Positions 22,062 to 27,181 of a stretch of DNA of 27,181 nucleotides are shown in pieces. Origin of the DNA: JBDRGX01 sp043817485 [NCBI: bacterium] (lineage in GTDB: Bacteria; JBDRGX01); NCBI GenBank assembly GCA_043817485.1, contig JBDRGX010000068.1, positions 1 through 27,181 of the forward strand, written 5' to 3'. Each line of letters opens with the position of its first letter. Position 1 is the stretch's first letter. The position numbers and the translations under genes were made by a program. Below the pieces are notes generated by a model. It did not search any database. It was not told where the DNA came from and saw nothing but the letters and a program-made list of their open reading frames with translations.

Positions 22062-22661
22062 ATGAAAAATGAAATAAAAGAAATTGAAAAAGACTTGAAA
22101 TTTGTAAAAAAAACATATTTAAAACTTTTAACAATTTTGCCAAGTTTTGATATTACTGATAATAAAATTTTACCTTATGGATTAAAAGCACATACGAGAT
22201 CTGTAAGTTGGTTAGTAGAACAGGTTATTACGCAACAAACAAAATACAATTCTAAAAAACTTGGCATTGATGATGTTCATTTTGATTTTCCTGATACTTC
22301 ATTGCATGATTGTGAAATAATCGTTGATAACAAAAATTATTTTGTAAATGTAAAAATTCATAATATTGAAGGCAAAGAAAATAAAAACGATATAGCCGCA
22401 GTAGAAAAATTATATTTTCAATACAGCGTTAACAAAAATTATACTTTAATTTATGCTTGTTTTGGAATTAAATTTGAAAATATAAAAATAAGTTTTATAA
22501 AAGATTATTTGGAAGTTTTCTCACCTCAATTTTTACCAATTTATGTAAATCCAAGAAATGATAAAATTCAAGCAACTTATAAACATAACAAAATTTATAG
22601 AACACGAGAAGAATTTTTAAAAATGTTAAAAGAAAAATCAAAAAGTATTATTTTAAAATAA
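22062..22661 (+). CDS. Probable type II restriction endonuclease
   Basis: The 199-residue protein shows no close family that I can name. Its position three bases before a DNA methyltransferase argues for the cognate endonuclease. A PD-(D/E)xK-like core is visible: 'FPDTSLHDCEIIVDNK' with D83 and E85, then 'YFVNVKIHN' with N96-V-K98. The acidic residue usually two places before the lysine is replaced by asparagine, as in R.MspI (D99, N117, K119). Later 'NYTLIYACFGIKFENIKISF' fits a core strand. ATG 22062 was chosen; TTG 22041 is an alternative. Neither has a Shine-Dalgarno, unlike most host genes. The recognition sequence is unknown. Confidence 0.65.
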   Translation: MKNEIKEIEKDLKFVKKTYLKLLTILPSFDITDNKILPYGLKAHTRSVSWLVEQVITQQTKYNSKKLGIDDVHFDFPDTSLHDCEIIVDNKNYFVNVKIHNIEGKENKNDIAAVEKLYFQYSVNKNYTLIYACFGIKFENIKISFIKDYLEVFSPQFLPIYVNPRNDKIQATYKHNKIYRTREEFLKMLKEKSKSIILK

Positions 22662-22664
22662 ACT

Positions 22665-23459
22665 ATGAATAAAATTTTTAATGAAGATATTTTATTGGGA
22701 ATAAATAAAATAGAAAATGATTCTATTGATTTAATATTAACTGACCCACCGTATTGCTTAGGAAAAAATTATGGAAATGATTCTGACCAAAAATCAGCAG
22801 AAGAATATTTAAATTGGACATATCAATGGATTGATGTAGTTTTGCCAAAATTAAAAAATACAGGAAGTTTTTATATTTTTTTAAGTTGGCAATACTCACC
22901 AGAAATTTTTGTTTATTTAAAAAAGAAATTAAGAATGGTTAATGAAATTATTTGGGATAGACGAGTTCCAAGTATGGGCGGATCTACAAGAAAATTTTCT
23001 TCTGTACATGATAATATTGGTTTTTTTGTAAAAAATAACAATTATTATTTTAATATTGATAGTATAAGAATTCCTTATGATGAAGAAACTAAAAAAGCAA
23101 GAACAAGATCGATTTTTGTTGGAAAAAAATGGTTAGAAATGGGTTATAATCCAAAAGATTTATGGAGTGCTTCAAGAATACATGCACAAGATCCTGAAAG
23201 AGAAAATCACCCCACACAAAAACCTTTGAATATAATTGAACGCATTGTGAAAGTAAGTTGTCCAAAAAATGGCGTGGTTTTTGATCCATTTATGGGAACA
23301 GGAACAACTGCTATTGCTTGTTTAAAAAATGATAGACAATATGTTGGTTTTGAAATAAACAAAGATTATCATAAAATGATAATGAATAGAATTAAAAAGT
23401 ATAATAGTTGTCCTACATTATTTCAACAACAAACTCAAAAACAGTATAATTTGGCTTAA
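22665..23459 (+). CDS. Type II DNA methyltransferase, beta class (adenine N6 or cytosine N4)
   Basis: The 264-residue protein uses SAM to methylate an exocyclic amino group in DNA and protects against the partner endonuclease. Motif IV 'TDPPYCLG' is at 26-33, followed by the target recognition region with 'WDRRVPSMGGSTRKFSSVHD'. Next come motif X 'HPTQKP' and motif I 'FDPFMGTGTTAIAC' near the C-terminus. The order IV-TRD-X-I marks the beta class. DPPY (rather than SPPY) favours N6-adenine. No Shine-Dalgarno is seen before ATG 22665. It is a compact, complete gene with low G+C like its surroundings. Confidence 0.85.
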   Translation: MNKIFNEDILLGINKIENDSIDLILTDPPYCLGKNYGNDSDQKSAEEYLNWTYQWIDVVLPKLKNTGSFYIFLSWQYSPEIFVYLKKKLRMVNEIIWDRRVPSMGGSTRKFSSVHDNIGFFVKNNNYYFNIDSIRIPYDEETKKARTRSIFVGKKWLEMGYNPKDLWSASRIHAQDPERENHPTQKPLNIIERIVKVSCPKNGVVFDPFMGTGTTAIACLKNDRQYVGFEINKDYHKMIMNRIKKYNSCPTLFQQQTQKQYNLA

Positions 23460-23719
23460 GTATTTACAACACAACTCATCTTTATTTTTCTTCAAAATAA
23501 AAATCAATTTTTTTATTTCATACAATTAATCCTCTGTTTTATTGTTTAACCATTTTTTATTTTTATAATTTTAATATTTTTTTGTTGAGTTTTAATTAAA
23601 TAAAAGTAATATATAATTTGTAAAATTTGTATTAATAATTTTGAGAAAAATTTTATTTCAAACATAAAAAATAATAAGAAAAAATTGGTTTGTGTGTTTT
23701 AAAATTGGAGGAAATTATT
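23460..23719. other. Intergenic region after the R-M pair
   Basis: No gene, hairpin or repeat stands out. It is T-rich and then A-rich, and ends with the ribosome binding site of the next gene. No flanking repeat matching the left side of the R-M pair was found. Confidence 0.5.
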
Positions 23720-24517
23720 TTGCTTGATATTTCAATAATAATTTTAACAAAAAATGAAGAAGAAATGATAGAAGGATGTTTGAAAAATATTTCTGATGCA
23801 AAAGAAATTATTATAATTGATGCTATGAGTACAGATAAAACTATAGAAATATGTCAAAAATATACAAATAAAATATATTCAATTCCATGGCAAGGGTATA
23901 CTTATGCTCGAAATAAAGGACTTGAATTTGCTACTTGTAAATGGATTTGTTTTTTTGATGCAGATGAAAGAATGAGTAAAAAATTAAAAGAAAAAATTAA
24001 AGAAATTATTTCTTTGCCTTCAAGTGCTTTTATTTATCGCATAGTAATAGAAGAAATAATTTTAGGAAAAAATGTAAAATGGGGAGGATGGAAAACAAGT
24101 GTTAAAAGATTAGCTCAAAAAGAAAAAGTTTTTTATAATAAAGATCAAAAAATTCATGAAGAACTTTTAGTAATTGGAGATAACCAAAATGTTGGACAAA
24201 TAAAAGAACCTATTTATCATTTATCTCATAGATCAATTTCTCGACTTGTACAAAAAATAAATAAATATTCAGAATTAGAAGCAGAAGAAATGATGTCTAA
24301 AAAAATTAAAATAAATACTTTTATTTTAATGAAAGTGTTTATTAAAGAATTTTATCGTAGATTTATTATATTGAGAGGTTTTAGAGATGGGATTATTGGG
24401 TTAATTGGAAGTATGTGTCTTGCTTTTTATGCTTTTTTAAATTATGCTAAATTATGGGAATTATCTCATTCAGAGATAAAAAAAATTTACAAAAATTGGG
24501 ATGAAACGGAAAATTAA
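23720..24517 (+). CDS. Family 2 glycosyltransferase, WaaE/KdtX-like
   Basis: The 265-residue GT-A enzyme resembles the beta-glucosyltransferases that extend lipopolysaccharide cores. It has 'ISIIILTKNEEEMIEGCLKN' at the N-terminus and 'IIIIDAMSTDKTIEI' for nucleotide-sugar binding. 'WQGYTYARNKGLEFATCKWI' precedes the metal-binding 'FFDADER' (DxD-like). The C-terminal part has hydrophobic stretches ('IIGLIGSMCLAFYAFLNYAKL' region) that may bind the membrane. TTG 23720 is chosen because GGAGG at 23707-23711 is 8 bases upstream; a longer GTG-start frame from 23690 would run over this site. The next transferase starts 3 bases after its stop. Confidence 0.85.
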   Translation: MLDISIIILTKNEEEMIEGCLKNISDAKEIIIIDAMSTDKTIEICQKYTNKIYSIPWQGYTYARNKGLEFATCKWICFFDADERMSKKLKEKIKEIISLPSSAFIYRIVIEEIILGKNVKWGGWKTSVKRLAQKEKVFYNKDQKIHEELLVIGDNQNVGQIKEPIYHLSHRSISRLVQKINKYSELEAEEMMSKKIKINTFILMKVFIKEFYRRFIILRGFRDGIIGLIGSMCLAFYAFLNYAKLWELSHSEIKKIYKNWDETEN

Positions 24518-24520
24518 TTT

Positions 24521-25516
24521 ATGCCCAAAATTAGTGTTATTATTCCTACTTATAATGCAGCACAATATATTGAAAAATCTTTAAAAAGTGTTTTAAATCA
24601 AACATATAAAGATTTTGAAATTATAATAGTTGATGATGGTTCTACTGATAATACAAAAGAAGTACTAAAACCATATTTATCTTCAATTATTTATATTTAC
24701 CAACAAAATAAAAAACAAGCATTTGCTCGTAATATAGCAATTAAAAAAGCACAAGGAGATTATATTGCTTTTTTAGATGCAGATGATTTTTGGCTTCCTG
24801 AAACTCTTGAAATACAAAAATTATCTCTTGATTTATATCCAGAAATAGCAATGGTTTTTGGAAATATAATTGAATTTGATGAAAAAGGAAATTTTGAAAT
24901 AGGAGGTATTAAAAAAGAAGAATTACATATATTTGAAAAATCAAATAACATAAATTTTAACAATAAAAAAATTGAAATATTTTATGGAAATGTTTTTAAA
25001 TATTTATTTAAAGGAAATTTTGTTCCTATTATGACTGTAATGATAAGAAAAACTATTTCAGAAAAAATAGGCAATTTTGATGAACAAATGGTTCTTGCAG
25101 AAGATTATGATATGTGGTTAAGAATATCTAAAAATTATTCATTAGGATATATTAAACAAAATTTAGCAAATGTAAGAATTTTGTCAAATAGTTCTTCAAG
25201 AAAAAATATAGATTTTTCTTATGAACAAGAAATTAAAGCACTTAAAAAAAATATAAAAACAAAAATTAATATTCCTTTGCAAGTTATCAAAAAACATATA
25301 TCTTATAAATATTTTAGACAAGGATATGCTTGTTTTGTATTTCAAAAAATTAAAAAAGCAAGAAAACTTTTTGCAATATCTCTTATATATTATCCATTCC
25401 AAAATAGAACATTTTTTTATTTTATATTAACTCTTTTTCCAAAGTTATTAAGAGATAAAATATTGCAATTGAATTTTTGTAAAAGAAAAGCCCCAAATAG
25501 TTTGATAGAAAAATGA
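24521..25516 (+). CDS. Family 2 glycosyltransferase
   Basis: The 331-residue protein has the classical GT2 start 'ISVIIPTYNAAQYIEKSLKS' with 'IIIVDDGSTDNTKEV' (nucleotide binding), 'AFARNIAIKKAQGDYIAFLD' leading to the metal motif 'DADDFW', and the acceptor-side 'AEDYDMWLRISKNY' with a likely catalytic aspartate. The C-terminal 100 residues are basic and without membrane segments. Sugar and acceptor cannot be assigned. It forms a pair with the preceding gene, and the flippase next door (opposite strand) points to a surface polysaccharide or O-unit pathway. Confidence 0.88.
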   Translation: MPKISVIIPTYNAAQYIEKSLKSVLNQTYKDFEIIIVDDGSTDNTKEVLKPYLSSIIYIYQQNKKQAFARNIAIKKAQGDYIAFLDADDFWLPETLEIQKLSLDLYPEIAMVFGNIIEFDEKGNFEIGGIKKEELHIFEKSNNINFNNKKIEIFYGNVFKYLFKGNFVPIMTVMIRKTISEKIGNFDEQMVLAEDYDMWLRISKNYSLGYIKQNLANVRILSNSSSRKNIDFSYEQEIKALKKNIKTKINIPLQVIKKHISYKYFRQGYACFVFQKIKKARKLFAISLIYYPFQNRTFFYFILTLFPKLLRDKILQLNFCKRKAPNSLIEK

Positions 25517-25521
25517 ATAAT

Positions 25522-26973
25522 TTAATTTTTATTATGATTTTTTTTGAATGTATTTTCTATGAAATTTTTTATAATTTCTGTTTCATTTTTTGATAAAACT
25601 CCAGAAAACCATAAAGATACAAAACAAATAATTGAATAAAAAAATAAAATGACAAAAATATTAATTTCTCTAAATATATATAATAAATAACTTATTACAA
25701 TAATTATTCCCAATGGTTTATATATAAATTTAAAAAAAGTAAGATTTTTAAGATCTTTAATACAAATAAAAAAGCAAATTACAGTAATTATAAATTCACA
25801 AAATACAGTAGCAATACTTGCTCCAATAAAACTTAATTTTCGAATAAGAAAAAAATTCAAAATAACATTTAAACACAAACTTAAAAACATAATTATAGTA
25901 AATATTTTTATTTTATTAGATGTTGATAAAAAATTGCCAAAATTATAATTAATGAAAATAAATGGAATAGTAAATATTAAAATTTTAAATGCCGGGATAG
26001 AAGGAATATATTTTGTTTTATATAATAAAATTATAATTTTATCTGCTAAAACTATTCCAGCTCCTGTTATTATAAGAGATAAAAGAAAAAGAAATTTAAA
26101 TGAAGTTTCAAATCCTTGTTGAAATAATTTTTTATTTTGAACAAAAAGACGAGACATAGATGGAAATAAGGCTACCATTAAAACACTAGGAAAAAACAAA
26201 AATCCTTCTATGATTTTATATGCAGCATTATATTGTCCAACAGCAATGTTCCCTTTCATTAGAGAAAGCATCGTCATATCAATTTTAAAGTAATAAGTAG
26301 CAAGAATTCCAGCAGAAAGAAAAGGAAAAGATTTTTTTATAATTTGCCAACAAAAAGAAAAATTAATTTTAAATTCTAATTTTGGAATAACTTTTTTAAT
26401 AAAAAATAAAAGAAAAAAAGTATTGTAAATGCTTCCTATTATTGTAATAATAACTATTGTTATAGATTTGTATCCGTGTAATAAATAATAAATACCAAAG
26501 CAAGTAGTAAGTATTTTTGAAATCATTGCAGCCAAACAAGGATACATCATTTTTTCATAACCATAAAAAATAGCACCTAAAGTTCCTGAAATTCCAGTTG
26601 GTAAAAAATTCAAAGCAATTAATAAAATCATTAATTTAACATCAAGTGTTTTTTTCATAAAACAGAGACTAATTCCAATAATAAAAATGCAAATACAAGA
26701 TGCTACTAATTTTAAAAATACACCATGAAAAAAATATTTACCAGCTAAAGATTTATCTCGACTTATTTCAAGAGGAATTAAAGACCATAAACCAAAATTT
26801 ATAATAATGCTGAAAAGGGCAGTATATGCAAAAACAAAACCATATTTTCCATATTCTTCTGGGCCTAAATATCGAGCTAAAAGTATAGTAAAAATAATTC
26901 CAAAAATTTGACTAATTAATTCTGATGAACCAATCCAAAAACTATTTGTAAGAATTCGTGTAGAAGTACGCAA
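25522..26973 (-). CDS. Wzx-like polysaccharide flippase (MOP/MATE superfamily)
   Basis: The 483-residue membrane protein has about 12-14 membrane segments over its whole length. It begins 'LTNSFWIGSSELISQIFGII' and 'LLARYLGPEEYGKYGFVFAY', the hallmark of polysaccharide exporters (RfbX/Wzx). Such proteins flip undecaprenyl-linked oligosaccharides across the inner membrane. The start is TTG 26973, with AAGGA about 9 bases upstream on the minus strand; there is no ATG nearby. It converges on the glycosyltransferase pair with only 5 bases between stops. No polymerase or ligase gene is in the window. Confidence 0.85.
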   Translation of the reverse strand: MRTSTRILTNSFWIGSSELISQIFGIIFTILLARYLGPEEYGKYGFVFAYTALFSIIINFGLWSLIPLEISRDKSLAGKYFFHGVFLKLVASCICIFIIGISLCFMKKTLDVKLMILLIALNFLPTGISGTLGAIFYGYEKMMYPCLAAMISKILTTCFGIYYLLHGYKSITIVIITIIGSIYNTFFLLFFIKKVIPKLEFKINFSFCWQIIKKSFPFLSAGILATYYFKIDMTMLSLMKGNIAVGQYNAAYKIIEGFLFFPSVLMVALFPSMSRLFVQNKKLFQQGFETSFKFLFLLSLIITGAGIVLADKIIILLYKTKYIPSIPAFKILIFTIPFIFINYNFGNFLSTSNKIKIFTIIMFLSLCLNVILNFFLIRKLSFIGASIATVFCEFIITVICFFICIKDLKNLTFFKFIYKPLGIIIVISYLLYIFREINIFVILFFYSIICFVSLWFSGVLSKNETEIIKNFIENTFKKNHNKN

Positions 26974-27181
26974 TTTTTTATTCCTTTTTAAATTTATAAA
27001 AATAAAAAAAAATTATATTTTAATTATAAAAGAATGTCAAGAATAACAATTTTTAAAAAACTGATCAATTTGTTTCGTAGGAACGAGATAGGAGTAGAAT
27101 CAGAAATTTAATATATCATGCCTACGGCATTTGTTATTATTCGAGAATGATTTTTTCTAACGATATATTGTCACGATGGGA
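26974..27181. other. Right flank with repeat-like sequence
   Basis: No gene is seen. After an A-rich leader for the flippase, the last 120 bases have higher G+C. They contain tcgt-agga-acga (27075-27086) and the perfect hairpin atgcc-tac-ggcat (27118-27130). These look like intergenic repeats and may be the reason the contig ends here (inference). Confidence 0.5.

Noticed and set aside
23460-23719. Second boundary repeat for the R-M pair
   Set aside because: I compared it by eye with 21868-22040 and saw no shared segment longer than simple A/T runs.
1-27181. CRISPR array
   Set aside because: No regularly spaced direct repeats with unique spacers were seen; the repeats found are isolated or paired.

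Overview
This is a very AT-rich (about one quarter G+C by eye), gene-dense bacterial segment that looks chromosomal. The organism is probably diderm: it has LolA and a LolC/E-type permease, a WaaE-like and a second glycosyltransferase, a Wzx-like flippase, and a secreted beta-propeller protein ending in an 'NFPNPFNPE' FlgD/T9SS-like tail. It makes diaminopimelate/lysine (lysA) and isoprenoids by the MEP route (ispG). EndoQ, a LarA homologue, an unusual short FeoB, and orphan BRO/DUF1016/retropepsin genes fit an uncultivated anaerobic lineage (Omnitrophota, Firestonebacteria or similar). That placement is inference and no marker gene here settles it.

Layout. 1-678: non-coding, repeat-rich. 679-2662: lolC/E and lolA (+). 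2659-4508: an intruding cassette with a frameshifted BRO gene, a decayed DUF1016/YhcG fragment, an intact retropepsin-like gene and short repeats. 4509-6276: rimO and pgpA. 6390-7194: arsM with a displaced 3' tail. 7434-8669: endonuclease Q. 8896-12745 (-): larA and ispG as one unit, then lysA; ispG has a one-base frameshift. 12746-12917: a divergent promoter region with palindromes that could be operators. 12918-15350: dtxR-feoA-feoB. 15565-18566: beta-propeller protein and GT39-type transferase. 18599-21867: tRNA-Thr, rpmG, tRNA-Trp, secE, nusG, rplK, rplA, rplJ, rplL and tRNA-Ala behind a good promoter. 22062-23459: a two-gene restriction-modification pair. 23720-26973: two GT2 glycosyltransferases and a convergent flippase. 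26974-27181: repeats. Both window ends fall in repeat-like non-coding DNA.

How the parts fit. lolC/E and lolA serve lipoprotein transport. dtxR-feoAB is a metal-responsive ferrous iron uptake operon. The ribosomal cluster is canonical, but rpoBC does not follow rplL; tRNA-Ala and the R-M pair lie there instead. The main anomalies are (a) a cassette apparently inserted at the lolA/rimO junction, with the same 20 bases around both start codons, (b) two conserved enzymes (IspG, ArsM) each broken by one base in a homopolymer, and (c) several families of short intergenic repeats, some GC-rich against the background.
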